24,830 bases of DNA from JBDZUZ01 sp040255445 (GCA_040255445.1 JBDZUZ010000041.1:1-24830), one strand, 5' to 3'; shown: positions 15,567 to 23,874, counted from the stretch's first letter. Numbers and translations: made by a program. The notes: generated from the sequence alone by a model not told the origin.

Positions 15567-15883
15567 GCGGTTCTCCTCCTGCGTGTGTTCGTGTGTGGTG
15601 CGATGGCGGGCTGCCGCGGATGGGTGGGGGGTGGGGTGTGGGGGGGGGTCTGAACACTGCGAACGGTGCCTGGTTGGTTCGCGTGCTGGCGGGGCGCCCG
15701 GTCGGCCCTTTCTTCGCGATGGGGGCGTTCGCGTTTCACGGATTCAGCGTCCGGTGAGGCGGGATTCATCGGCGCTTCAGGGGCCGCTCATACGGATGTG
15801 CAGACTTCCTGAGGTCACGGGGTGTGGTTCGCCGGCGTTGGCTGCCGCGACCGCCCCGTGGGACGCGAGAGAGGGAAATCGCC
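15567..15883. other. Non-coding stretch with a G-quadruplex-like tract
   Basis: This region between the divergent lipoprotein and DUF3309 genes holds no supported gene. At 15622-15648 the plus strand has four G-runs (3, 6, 4 and 9 Gs) split by loops T, T and TGT, which fits a G-quadruplex pattern. It lies 56-82 bases upstream of the lipoprotein start. No clear promoter elements are visible in the rest. Confidence 0.7.
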
Positions 15884-16039
15884 ATGCTTGGATGGATCCT
15901 GATCATCATCCTGATTCTGCTGCTCTTGGGTGCGCTGCCTGTGTACCCGTACAGCCGCAAGTGGGGCTACGCGCCGATGGGCGGCATCGGGACGATCCTG
16001 CTGATCATCCTGATCTTGCTGTTGCTGGGCGTGATCTGA
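15884..16039 (+). CDS. DUF3309 small membrane protein
   Basis: This 51-residue miniprotein opens MLGWILIIILILLLLGALPV, followed by YPYSRKWGYAPMGGIGT and a second helix LLIILILLLLGVI. This is the DUF3309 pattern of two short membrane helices around a conserved aromatic/Gly loop. The ATG at 15884 has a GAGGGA-like site about seven bases upstream; the open frame before it is not needed. These proteins are widespread in environmental bacteria and of unknown function. Confidence 0.92.
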   Translation: MLGWILIIILILLLLGALPVYPYSRKWGYAPMGGIGTILLIILILLLLGVI

Positions 16040-16081
16040 GCGATCTCTTCGTGAAGTCCCTCGCGACAGGCCCGTCCGCGG

Positions 16082-16111
16082 CCGGTCTCCCCGGGTGACT
16101 GGGGCGACCGG
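16082..16111 (+). promoter_or_regulatory. Stem-loop with GTGA (GNRA) tetraloop
   Basis: CCGGTCTCCCCGG, loop GTGA and CTGGGGCGACCGG form a 13-position stem with one mismatch and one G-T pair. GTGA is a stable GNRA tetraloop. It is 43 bases after the DUF3309 stop and 39 before the next start, with no T-run, so it may end DUF3309 transcription weakly or sit in the leader of the next gene. Confidence 0.5.
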
Positions 16112-16149
16112 GGGCGGCTGGGCCGGGGACGACTGGGAAGGAGACTGGA

Positions 16150-16641
16150 ATGTCGGAGAAGACGCCGGCCGAGACACTCGCCGGGCTCATCACGGACATC
16201 CGCATGGCGATGCTGACGACCGCAGCGCCCGATGGGTCGCTGCGGAGCCGGCCGATGGCGACGCAGCGACGACCGTTCGATGGGACGCTCTGGTTCTTCA
16301 CCGGCGTCGACACCGCGAAGGCTGACGAGATCTCGCTCGATCAGCACGTGAATCTCGCGTACGCGGATCCGAAGCGGAACCGGTATGTCTCGGTCGAGGG
16401 CGCTGCCCGTATCGTGCGCGACAGGTCGATGATGGAGCGGATGTGGGAAGACGATTACAAGGCCTGGTTCCCGAACGGACTAGATGATCCGCAGCTTGCG
16501 TTGCTGGCGGTGCGTGTGCGCCGGGCGGAATACTGGGACGGCGCGGGGAGCGGGGTGCGGCAGCTTAAGGGGTTCATCCAGGAGCATGTCCTGGGCGAGT
16601 CCAAGCCGGATCCGAAGCACGGTCACGTCACCATGGAGTGA
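16150..16641 (+). CDS. Pyridoxamine 5'-phosphate oxidase-like (general stress protein 26) family
   Basis: The 163-residue product shows the split-barrel flavin-binding pattern of general stress protein 26: MAMLTTAAPDGSLRSRPMA, then GTLWFFTGVDTAKADEI, the VNLAYADPKRNRYVSVEGAA strand pair, and WFPNGLDDPQLALLAVRVRRAEYWD. Family members bind FMN, FAD or F420-like cofactors; the reaction is not set by sequence and it is not a true PdxH. AAGGAG lies six bases before the ATG. It is the last plus-strand protein gene before a long minus-strand block. Confidence 0.93.
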   Translation: MSEKTPAETLAGLITDIRMAMLTTAAPDGSLRSRPMATQRRPFDGTLWFFTGVDTAKADEISLDQHVNLAYADPKRNRYVSVEGAARIVRDRSMMERMWEDDYKAWFPNGLDDPQLALLAVRVRRAEYWDGAGSGVRQLKGFIQEHVLGESKPDPKHGHVTME

Positions 16642-16728
16642 GAGCGCTATGTCGATTCAGCGCGGCGGGCCAGAGGTCAGCGCGGCGACCGGTGTGGTGT
16701 GCTCCCGGCGCGACCGGGCAGCCGCGGC

Positions 16729-17964
16729 TCAACTGCCAAACAAATCGAGCTGGCCGGGCTGTCCGCGCGGCTCTCCGCTCGAGGCTCTGGCCTGGCCCGG
16801 GACGTGGCTGAACAGCTCGCCGGGCACGCGGAACGACGAGCCATCGAGCGAGCCGCCCGGGTGGTCGAGTTTGTACTTGCGGCGAAAGACGCCGAACGCC
16901 TGCGACAGTTGCTTCGCAACAGCGCCGTTGCCGCGCTGGCGCTCGCCGAACCGCGGGTCGTAGAGAGCGCCGTCGCGTGTCTGGCGGACGAGGCTCTCGA
17001 CACGCGCTGCGCGGTCGGGGTAGTGGCGCTGCAGCCACTCAAGAAAGAGGTCTTTCACGCGGTGGGGGAGTCGCAGGAGGACGTAGCCGGCGTTGGTTGC
17101 GGCGGCACGCGCTGCGGCCTTCAAGATCGCCGGCATCTCGTGGTCGGTGAGCGCGGGGATGATCGGGGCGACCATGACGGTGACGGGTATGCCCGCGGCG
17201 GAGAGTCGTCGCACGGCGTCGAGCCGCCCCGCGGGGCTGCTGGCGCGTGGTTCCATCTTCGCGGCGAGGGTGTGATCCAGGCTGGTGATGCTGATGGCGG
17301 CGCGGAAGGCGTTTATCCGCGCGAGTTCCTCGAGCAGGTCCAAGTCGCGCAGGATCAGGCGGTTCTTGGTGATGATCGAGACCGGCTGGCGGAACTCCAG
17401 CGCGACTTTCAGAATGGACCGCGTGAGCTCGAGTTCTCGCTCGAGCGGCTGGTAGGGGTCGGTGATCCCCGACATCACGATCGTCGGTGACCGGCCGCCG
17501 TTCTCCGCGACGACCTTCGCCCAGCGGCGCGATAACAGTTCCTCGCGGAACAGCTTGGGCGCATCGCGTTTGGCGACGATCTTGCTCTCGAAGTCCAGTC
17601 CCAGCGAGAAGCCGAGCCGCTCGTGCTCGGGGCGGGCGTAGCAGTAGATGCAGCCGTGCTCGCAGCCGCGGTAGGCGTTGATGGTCCACTCGAAGCCGAT
17701 GTCGGGAGAGTCGACCGGGTTGATGATCGTGCGGGTGGCATCATCGATGACCTGCCGCGGGACCTGCAGGCCGTTGGGGTGCTCCTGGGCGGCGCGATCG
17801 AGTTCCTCGCCCAATACAGAGAGCGTGACGGGCTCGTAGCGGCCGGCCGGGTTGATCGCAGCACCGCGGCCGCGGAGCTCGGGGGCCGGCGCGGCGTGGT
17901 CGTACTGACGCTCGGCGTGAGCATCGTCGGCGGCGGGCTGGATTGGGGGCCTTCGCCACAGCAT
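16729..17964 (-). CDS. PA0069 family radical SAM protein
   Basis: The 411-residue protein has a cluster motif CEHGCIYCYARPEHE, with Cys101, Cys105 and Cys108 ligating the 4Fe-4S cluster that activates S-adenosylmethionine. The opening RGRGAAINPAGRYEP, the segment TIINPVDSPDIGFEWTINAY and GITDPYQPLERELELTR fit the PA0069/SplB-like group, related to spore photoproduct lyase but of unknown substrate. The C-terminal 40 residues are Pro/Gly-rich, ending GQLDLFGS. I chose the ATG at 17964 because a well-formed promoter places transcription at that base; a TTG at 17970 would lie within the -10. No ribosome binding site is present. Confidence 0.93.
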   Translation of the reverse strand: MLWRRPPIQPAADDAHAERQYDHAAPAPELRGRGAAINPAGRYEPVTLSVLGEELDRAAQEHPNGLQVPRQVIDDATRTIINPVDSPDIGFEWTINAYRGCEHGCIYCYARPEHERLGFSLGLDFESKIVAKRDAPKLFREELLSRRWAKVVAENGGRSPTIVMSGITDPYQPLERELELTRSILKVALEFRQPVSIITKNRLILRDLDLLEELARINAFRAAISITSLDHTLAAKMEPRASSPAGRLDAVRRLSAAGIPVTVMVAPIIPALTDHEMPAILKAAARAAATNAGYVLLRLPHRVKDLFLEWLQRHYPDRAARVESLVRQTRDGALYDPRFGERQRGNGAVAKQLSQAFGVFRRKYKLDHPGGSLDGSSFRVPGELFSHVPGQARASSGEPRGQPGQLDLFGS

Positions 17965-17969
17965 GCCCA

Positions 17970-17999
17970 AACATAGCCCAAATGTATGGGTTCTGTCAA
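17970..17999 (-). promoter_or_regulatory. Consensus promoter of the radical SAM gene, apparently leaderless
   Basis: On the minus strand a perfect TTGACA (17999-17994), an 18-base spacer and TATGTT (17975-17970, 4/6) precede the ATG by five bases. The expected start of transcription is the ATG itself. Two 11-base direct repeats (GCCCAAACATA and GCCCAAATGTA on the plus strand, 17965-17986) overlap the -10 and spacer, one helical turn apart, and could bind a regulator. Confidence 0.6.
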
Positions 18000-18012
18000 G
18001 TAGATTCGAGGA

Positions 18013-19074
18013 TTATCGCCGGGTGTCGCCAGCGGCCGGTGGATTGACCGTCCCGAGGGGCGTGGGGGTTCCAGGGGTTGGAGCGTTGGGATCGGGTCGG
18101 GCGACGGGGCGGGCAACGGGGCGGGCAATGGGGCGGCGCCGCAACCGTTCGAACGGCGCGGAGAACAGCACGAGCGCCACCCAGATCACCGCGAAGGCCG
18201 CGAGGCGGCGGCTGTCGAAGGGCTCCTTGAAGAGCAGCACCGCAACCAGGAACTGCACCGAGGGGGAGATGTACTGCATCAACCCGACCACGAAGAGCGG
18301 CAGTCGGCGCGCGGCGGCGGCGAATGCGAGCAGCGGGATCGCGGTGATCGGGCCCGCGAGCGCGAGCAGGACATCGAGCTTCGTCGAGCTGTTGAGGAAC
18401 GTGAGCTCGAGCGGCGTGCCCGGCCAGAGCGCGACGGTCATGTACGCGAGCGCGAGCGGGAAGAGGATGGTCGTTTCAACCGTGAGGCCGACGAGCGCGT
18501 TCACGCCCGCGACCTTGCGCACCAGCCCGTAGAAACCGAAGCTGACGGCGAGCGTGAGCGCGATCCACGGGACTTCGCCGGTCATGGCAGCGAGCATGAT
18601 CACGCCCGCCGCGGCGACGACCACGCCGGCCCACTGGCGGGCGCGCAGCCGTTCCTTCAGGAAGAACACGCCGAGCAGCACGCTGACCAGCGGGTTGATG
18701 AAGTACCCCAGGCTGCCCTGCAGCGTGCGATCGGTCGCGACCGCGTAGATGTAGACGAGCCAGTTGACCGCGATGAGCACGGTGCTCGCGAGCAGCAGCA
18801 GCAGCGTGTTGCGGTGGCGGAGTGCTTCGAGCCCGGCGCGGAGCTGGCCGCGGAAGGCGACGAGCAGGATGAGCAGCGGGACCGCCCAGACGATCCGGTG
18901 CGCGAGGACCTCGAGGGCGGGTGCTTCACGCACAGCGCGGAAATAGATCGGGACATGCCCCCACCAGAGATACGCGAAGACCGCGTAGGTCATCCCCCGC
19001 GGATCCAGCCGCGGCGGCGCGATGCTCGCCGAGATGGCCGAGGCGGGTCCGGAGACTGGTGTCGCGGTCGTCAC
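18013..19074 (-). CDS. rarD: RarD-like EamA family permease
   Basis: The 353-residue product has ten predicted membrane helices of the drug/metabolite transporter superfamily, in RarD form: MTYAVFAYLWWGHVPIYF, then HRIVWAVPLLILLV, then NWLVYIYAVATDRTLQGSLGYFINPLVSVLLG and LPLFVVGLMQYISPSVQFLVAVLLF. RarD proteins were linked to chloramphenicol sensitivity; the substrate is unknown. The listed GTG start gives a 27-residue Ala/Ser/Pro leader; an ATG at 18993 is equally possible and would match the family length better. The C-terminal tail carries a PVAR repeat from a 12-base DNA repeat. Confidence 0.92.
   Translation of the reverse strand: MTTATPVSGPASAISASIAPPRLDPRGMTYAVFAYLWWGHVPIYFRAVREAPALEVLAHRIVWAVPLLILLVAFRGQLRAGLEALRHRNTLLLLLASTVLIAVNWLVYIYAVATDRTLQGSLGYFINPLVSVLLGVFFLKERLRARQWAGVVVAAAGVIMLAAMTGEVPWIALTLAVSFGFYGLVRKVAGVNALVGLTVETTILFPLALAYMTVALWPGTPLELTFLNSSTKLDVLLALAGPITAIPLLAFAAAARRLPLFVVGLMQYISPSVQFLVAVLLFKEPFDSRRLAAFAVIWVALVLFSAPFERLRRRPIARPVARPVARPDPNAPTPGTPTPLGTVNPPAAGDTRR
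18094..18141 (+). repeat. 12-base tandem repeat in the rarD 3' end
   Basis: Four units close to GGGGCGGGCAAC follow each other at 12-base spacing (the first and last diverge). On the coding strand they give the repeated PVAR stretch in the RarD tail. Copy number could vary between strains without shifting the frame. Confidence 0.8.
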
Positions 19075-19289
19075 GAAGGCGTTCTCGTTGAAGGCCGGAA
19101 GGGGGCCGGGGCCGGGGGCGAGCCGGGCTTCCAGCGTAGGTGCGGGCAGCGGCCTGCTGATTCTGGAGTGGGGCTGTCAAAATAGGGGGTCTGTGTAAGA
19201 AACTGCCCTATAACGAGTTAGAGTTGGTATTCTGCCGACCGGTGCAAACCATGGGGTTGATTTACCTACTTGGAACCGATACTTTGACG

Positions 19290-19431
19290 ATGCTCGGGAC
19301 GCCGCGGAGGGGTATTCCGAGCGATGGGAGGGGGGTAGAGGAGAGCAGCAGGGAGGGTCGGTCCTCGGAGGGGAGGACCGAACCACGCAACACGGTCGCG
19401 GGGCGCACAACCCGCGACCGTGTTGCTTTTT
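19290..19431 (+). ncRNA. Candidate structured small RNA with three stem-loops
   Basis: Region 19075-19532 has no supported protein gene and its first part is less GC-rich than the surroundings. From about 19290 three consecutive stem-loops follow: 19292-19322 (GCTCGGGA with TTCCGAGC, one G-T pair, 15-base loop), 19356-19384 (11 pairs with one bulged base, loop GGAGGG) and 19387-19426 (16 perfect pairs, 8-base loop), the last followed by TTTTT. A possible promoter (TTGATT at 19257-19262, 15 bases, GATACT at 19278-19283) would start transcription near 19290. No plus-strand gene upstream explains the terminator. I do not recognise a known RNA family. The hairpins are firm; the RNA itself is inference. 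Confidence 0.5.
19387..19431 (+). terminator. Strong plus-strand intrinsic terminator
   Basis: GCAACACGGTCGCGGG pairs perfectly with CCCGCGACCGTGTTGC (16 base pairs) around GCGCACAA, followed by five Ts. There is no T-run on the minus side, so it acts on plus-strand transcription, although the nearest plus-strand protein gene ends at 16641. Confidence 0.9.
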
Positions 19432-19473
19432 GGTCCCCACCACATTGCTCCTCGGACCATGCGGGCTCCAACG

Positions 19474-19506
19474 AAAAACGGGCGGGCCACCTGTGTGGCC
19501 CGCCCG
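19474..19506 (-). terminator. Intrinsic terminator of the tricorn-like gene
   Basis: On the minus strand a 12-base-pair stem (CGGGCGGGCCAC with GTGGCCCGCCCG, loop ACAG) begins 27 bases past the stop of the protease gene and is followed by TTTTT. It is a textbook terminator for that gene. Confidence 0.93.
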
Positions 19507-19532
19507 CTTCGATTCACCATCGCGTTGAAGGG

Positions 19533-22500
19533 TTACCGCTCGTTCTCGGGGATGCCCATGCCCGAGCGGTTCGGGCTCGCGGGGCGCTTGGGCGGGATGT
19601 AGGGGTTGGCCTTGATCTCGGCGAGCATCTGCTTGATCGCCGCGTCGAGCTGCGGATCACCGCCGTCGACCATCTTGGCCGGGTCGTCGACGACCTCGAT
19701 GTCGGGGTCGACACCGTGGCCTTCGATGCCCCAGTTGCCGTCGGGCCGGTAGAAGCCGAAGGTCGGGACGGAGATGCTGCCGCCATCAACCAGCCCCGGG
19801 TTGCCGGAGATGCCGACCAGGCCTCCCCAGGTCCGCATGCCGATCAGCTTGCCCAGGCCCATCTGCTTGAAGTAGGCGGGGAAGGCGTCGCCGCCGGAGC
19901 CGGCGAGGCCGTTGATGAGCATGCACTTGGGGCCGCTGTGCGCATCGGGCGGCCACGGCCAGTCGTTTCCATCTCGGCGGGCCCAGTAGTTGACGATCGG
20001 GCGGTTGAGCAGCTCGATGAAGCGAGTCGGGATCTGCCCGCCGCCGTTCCAGCGGTCATCGATGATGAGGGCGGCCTTGCCACGCTGGCCGAAGAACTGC
20101 CGGTAGAGCTCGTTCTGGCCGTCGACACCGGTGTTGGGCACGTAGATGTAGCCGACCTGACCGTCGGTCTGCTCTTCGACGTACTTGCGGTTCGCCTCGA
20201 CCCAGGCGCGGTAGCGGAGATCGGACTCGCTCGAGACCGGCGTGACGAGCACCTCGCGGGCGGTCTCGTCGAGCACGGGCTTGTCGCTGACGGTGACGCC
20301 GGTGACACGGTTGGCGGTCGCGATGAAGGCGCTGTAGATGTCGCGGCTGGTATCGATGGGCATGCCGTTGACCGCGAGGATGTAGTCGCCCTTCTTGATC
20401 TCCACACCGGGCTGGCTGAGCGGGCCGCGGGCGTCGGCGTCCCAGGGGGCGCCTTCGTAGATCCGCGTCACGCGGTAGGCCTTGGTGTCGCCCTCGCCGG
20501 CGAGTTCGAAGTCCGCGCCGAGCAGACCGACCGACACGCTGGGTGAGGACTCGGTGTCGCCCATGCTGGTCACGTAGGCGTGGCCGACGTTGAGCTCGGA
20601 GATGAGCTCGGCGATGACCCACGAGACATCCTCGCGGGTGACGCAGTCGTCGATGAGCTTGCCGTAGCGCTCGCCCATCGCCTCCCAGTCGACGCCGTGC
20701 ATGGTGGGCTCGTAGAAGAAGTCACGCTGCAGACGCCAGACATCCTGGAAGATCTGCTTCCACTCGGTGCGCGGGTCGATAGTCTTGCGCATGTTGCCGG
20801 TCGGCACCGATGTGGACTTGCCGCCGCCGGCGGCGGCGTCCATGACGGTCATGCCGCGGCCGCCGCGCATCACCAGCAGCTTCTTGCGATCGGCGGAGAG
20901 GTCGTAGGCCCACGCGCCGGACGTGATCGTCTTCTCCTCCTTCGAGTCGTCGGAAGGATCGAAGAGCTTGATCGAGGGCGGCTCGGACTCGCCGCGTCCG
21001 CTCCGGCGGACGTAGATGAGCTTGCCGTCGCTGGTGCTGTTCAGGCCGCCGAAGTTGCCGCGCGGGACGGGGAGCATGATGGCGCGGGCCTCGAAGCCGT
21101 CGAAGTCGATCTCGACGGTTTTCTTGGCCTTCTTCTCATCGGACTTCGCGCTGGTGGAGTCATCTGCGGCGCCGGCTTCGGGCTTTGAGGTGCGTGTGGC
21201 TTCCCACTTGCCCATCTCGGGGCCAACGGCCCACTCGCCGGACATGGACTCGCCGCTGACCGTGCCGGTGAGGTTGACGAGCGCATCACCGAGCTGCGCC
21301 GAGACGGTCAGCTTGCCGGAGGCCTTGTCGAACTTGCCGGAGCTGATCGGCGCGCTGCCCATCGGCGAGGCGATCGAACCGGTCACCGAGCCATCGGGCT
21401 GGAGCCGGAGGATGAGAGTGAAGGGGATGCGGCCCGCGGCCGCCTGCTCGGCCGGAGGGGTTGCGGTCCCCTCCCAGGTGCCGGAAACCGCATCGTCCTT
21501 GGCGGCCTGCTTGGTGGCATCGCCGTTGTCTTTCTTCTCGCCGTCGGCCTTGCCGGCTTCGTCCTTCTTGTCTTCCTTTGAGTCGTCCTTCTTGGCGTCG
21601 TCCTTCTTCTCTTCCTTCTTTTCCTCGGGCTTGAAGGTTTCCTCGTCGCTGGTAGGCAGGTACGGGCTCTTGCCCTTCACCGTGAGCGGCGTCATGTACA
21701 GCCGGCCGGTGTTGTTGTAGATGAAGGTGGTGTCGACCGAGGCGTACATCGGGTTGCTGAACTCGCGGTCGGACTGGAAGTACAGCACATCGCCCTTCGC
21801 GCTGAAGGCGGGCGAGCTCGAGTTGAACATCGGCGAAGTGACCTGCTTTGCCTCGCCGCTCTCGACGTTGTAGATCCAGATCGCGTTGTTCGCGTTGTCG
21901 TTGTCGGCCAGGTCGTACGCGATCCACGCGGAATCGTGCGACCAGCTCATGCTCGGCTGGTTGGCCCACGGATCGCGGGCGACCTGCTTCACCGCGCCGC
22001 TCTCGGCATCGCAGAGCATGATCGCGCCGGTCTTGTCGGTGAAGGCGATGTGCTTGGAGTCGGGCGACCACACCGGGTTGTAGCGGAAGCCCGGGCCGAG
22101 GTTGGTGAGCTTCCGGGGCTTCGCGGCCATCCAGTGCTGCGGCTTCTCGCCGGCATCGCCGTCGGCCTTCGCGGTCTCCTCGTCGTTGGCGGGGGCGTCG
22201 TCACCCTTTGCCCCGTCGTTCGCCCCTTCCTTCGAGTCGTCCTTCTTCTCGGCGTCCTTCTTCTTGTCCTCGGGCGGCTTGGCATCGCTGGGGCGGAGGT
22301 ACAGGTCGTACTCACCGTCCGCATCGCTGAAGTACGCGATCCAGCGGCCGTCGGGGCTCCAGGACGGGTCGCGCTCGTACGAGCCGTCGCTGGGGACGAG
22401 GTTGCGCGTGACGCCCTCCTTGGCCGGGAGCGACCACAGATCGCCGCGGCCGGAGGCGACGACCCGCTTCCCGGTGGGCGAGATCGACGCGGCGGTGATG

Positions 22501-23489
22501 TTGTCCGAGGCATCGATCGCCCGCGCCCGCACCGTCGGCCGGTCGCCGGGGATGGTGATCTGAACGGCGCGGTCCTTGCCGCTGGCCAGGTCCAGGATGC
22601 GGATCTCGGAGCCGAGCTGGAAGATGATCTCGCCGGCCTTGGCGTTCGCATCGCCCGGCCCGATCGAGGGCCAGCGAACATCGAAGTTCTTGTGGCTGGT
22701 GATCTGCTTGCGGTTGCCCGACTTCACATCGAACGACCAGATATTGAGCCGGTGCTCGGGGCCCGCATCGGAGAGGTAGTAGACCACATCGCTCTTGCCG
22801 CCCGGCGCCCACATCGGGATGGTGTCGGTGCCTTCCCAGTCGGTGATCTTGCGGGAGGTCTTGTCCTTCAGGTTGAAGAGCCAGATGTCGGTGGCCATGC
22901 CGCCGCGGTAACGCTTCCAGGTGCGGGTGTCGGTCGAGTGCGGCGTGTAGGCGAGCCACTGTCCATCTGGGCTGATCGCGCCGAAGCCCGAGTATGGCAC
23001 CGGGAGCTGCTCGGGCATGCCGCCGGCGACGGGGACCGTGAAGATCTGGCTCTGCCGGGTCAGGCCCGCGAGCCCGCTGCCCATGAACACAAGCTGCTTG
23101 CCATCGGCGGACCAGTCGCAGAGGGCTTCACCCATCGGGTGGTGCGTCACGCGCGCGGCCGTGCCGCCGGCGACGGTCACCGTGTACAGGTCGCGGTTGC
23201 CCTCGTAGTTACCGACAAAGGCGATCGCCTTGCCATCGGGGCTGAAGCGGGGGAGGGATTCCTGACCGCTGGGGCTGGCGACGGCGAAGGCCATGCCGCC
23301 GGACTTGGGAGCGACCCAGACGTCATTGGCGTAGACGAAGCAGATCTGCTCCGCGCTGACATCAGGGAAGCGGAGCATCTCGGCGTTGGGGCGGGTCTGG
23401 GCCGCCGCGACGCCGGCCAGAGCGAGTCCGGCGAGGGCGGCGAGGATACGGGGCCCGCGGCACGGGCGGGTGAGATCGGTGCGCTGCAC
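19533..23489 (-). CDS. Exported tricorn-like protease (PD40 propeller, PDZ, S41) with insertions
   Basis: I chose the GTG at 23489, preceded by AAGGAG at six bases; the product has 1318 residues. Order: signal peptide (to about residue 31), a beta-propeller with repeats such as SPDGKAIAFVGN and WSADGKQLVFMG, an Asp/Lys/Glu-rich insertion (about 400-450), more propeller, a second charged insertion (about 616-670), an extra beta-rich domain (about 670-765; GTWEGTATPP, LRLQPDGSVTGSI, GTVSGESMSGEWAVG), further propeller, the C1 helical segment (WKQIFQDVWRLQRDFFYE, about 908), a PDZ (about 987-1070), and the S41 core. The core has VGHAYV with His970, DDRWNGGGQIPTRF, AGSGGDAFPAYF with Ser1198 as the likely nucleophile, and GIEGHGVDPD with Glu near 1256. 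Tricorn-type enzymes degrade peptides; the signal peptide suggests a periplasmic role. Archaeal tricorn has Ser before the catalytic His, while here it is Gly. Confidence 0.93.
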   Translation of the reverse strand: MQRTDLTRPCRGPRILAALAGLALAGVAAAQTRPNAEMLRFPDVSAEQICFVYANDVWVAPKSGGMAFAVASPSGQESLPRFSPDGKAIAFVGNYEGNRDLYTVTVAGGTAARVTHHPMGEALCDWSADGKQLVFMGSGLAGLTRQSQIFTVPVAGGMPEQLPVPYSGFGAISPDGQWLAYTPHSTDTRTWKRYRGGMATDIWLFNLKDKTSRKITDWEGTDTIPMWAPGGKSDVVYYLSDAGPEHRLNIWSFDVKSGNRKQITSHKNFDVRWPSIGPGDANAKAGEIIFQLGSEIRILDLASGKDRAVQITIPGDRPTVRARAIDASDNITAASISPTGKRVVASGRGDLWSLPAKEGVTRNLVPSDGSYERDPSWSPDGRWIAYFSDADGEYDLYLRPSDAKPPEDKKKDAEKKDDSKEGANDGAKGDDAPANDEETAKADGDAGEKPQHWMAAKPRKLTNLGPGFRYNPVWSPDSKHIAFTDKTGAIMLCDAESGAVKQVARDPWANQPSMSWSHDSAWIAYDLADNDNANNAIWIYNVESGEAKQVTSPMFNSSSPAFSAKGDVLYFQSDREFSNPMYASVDTTFIYNNTGRLYMTPLTVKGKSPYLPTSDEETFKPEEKKEEKKDDAKKDDSKEDKKDEAGKADGEKKDNGDATKQAAKDDAVSGTWEGTATPPAEQAAAGRIPFTLILRLQPDGSVTGSIASPMGSAPISSGKFDKASGKLTVSAQLGDALVNLTGTVSGESMSGEWAVGPEMGKWEATRTSKPEAGAADDSTSAKSDEKKAKKTVEIDFDGFEARAIMLPVPRGNFGGLNSTSDGKLIYVRRSGRGESEPPSIKLFDPSDDSKEEKTITSGAWAYDLSADRKKLLVMRGGRGMTVMDAAAGGGKSTSVPTGNMRKTIDPRTEWKQIFQDVWRLQRDFFYEPTMHGVDWEAMGERYGKLIDDCVTREDVSWVIAELISELNVGHAYVTSMGDTESSPSVSVGLLGADFELAGEGDTKAYRVTRIYEGAPWDADARGPLSQPGVEIKKGDYILAVNGMPIDTSRDIYSAFIATANRVTGVTVSDKPVLDETAREVLVTPVSSESDLRYRAWVEANRKYVEEQTDGQVGYIYVPNTGVDGQNELYRQFFGQRGKAALIIDDRWNGGGQIPTRFIELLNRPIVNYWARRDGNDWPWPPDAHSGPKCMLINGLAGSGGDAFPAYFKQMGLGKLIGMRTWGGLVGISGNPGLVDGGSISVPTFGFYRPDGNWGIEGHGVDPDIEVVDDPAKMVDGGDPQLDAAIKQMLAEIKANPYIPPKRPASPNRSGMGIPENER

Positions 23490-23619
23490 TGGGTTCTCCT
23501 TGAACACGGGTCTGTGAAACGGTTCTCAGCTTAATCGATTAGGCTGCCGGCATCGGGCCGGCGGGCGGAAGATGGCCGGCCGCGTCCGCCGCGGCGTCCG
23601 GGTGGGCAGGAGGTTGACC

Positions 23620-23874
23620 ATGAGTCGCGAACACGAGAATCCCGTCATCGCCGCCGAGGTCCGCAACGAGGTCGAGGCCACGCTGATCATCGCGGCGCTG
23701 GGCGATGCCGGGATCCCGGCCACTTCTTCCGGACAACTCACCGCGGCGTTTCGCGCTGAGGCCCCGGGCATGATCCGGGTGCTGGTCCGGGCTCGGGACG
23801 CCGAGCGGGCCAAGGCCGTGGTAGAGGAGTGGCGCGGTGAGCGGGCTGATTCCGAGGATCCGGCGGCGGAATAG
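23620..23874 (+). CDS. DUF2007 small protein
   Basis: The ATG at 23620 follows AGGAGG at six bases; the frame open to 23572 is not needed. The 84-residue product reads VIAAEVRNEVEATLIIAALGDAGIPA, then APGMIRVLVRARDAERAKAV, the ferredoxin-like DUF2007 pattern (putative signal-transducing protein). No membrane segment. It is divergent from the protease gene (130 bases between starts). Function unknown. Confidence 0.85.
   Translation: MSREHENPVIAAEVRNEVEATLIIAALGDAGIPATSSGQLTAAFRAEAPGMIRVLVRARDAERAKAVVEEWRGERADSEDPAAE

Noticed and set aside
19140..19440. tRNA, signal-recognition-particle RNA or other known RNA in the orphan RNA region
   Set aside because: No T-loop GGTTCGA and no clear SRP core motif; only a loose GAGCAGCAG resemblance.
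19224..20546. 440-codon plus-strand frame over the candidate small RNA and protease 3' end
   Set aside because: Most of it is antisense to the S41 catalytic domain, and it would run through two terminators.
21936..23534. 532-codon plus-strand frame
   Set aside because: Antisense to the tricorn propeller; Val/Ala/Gly-rich with no domain pattern.
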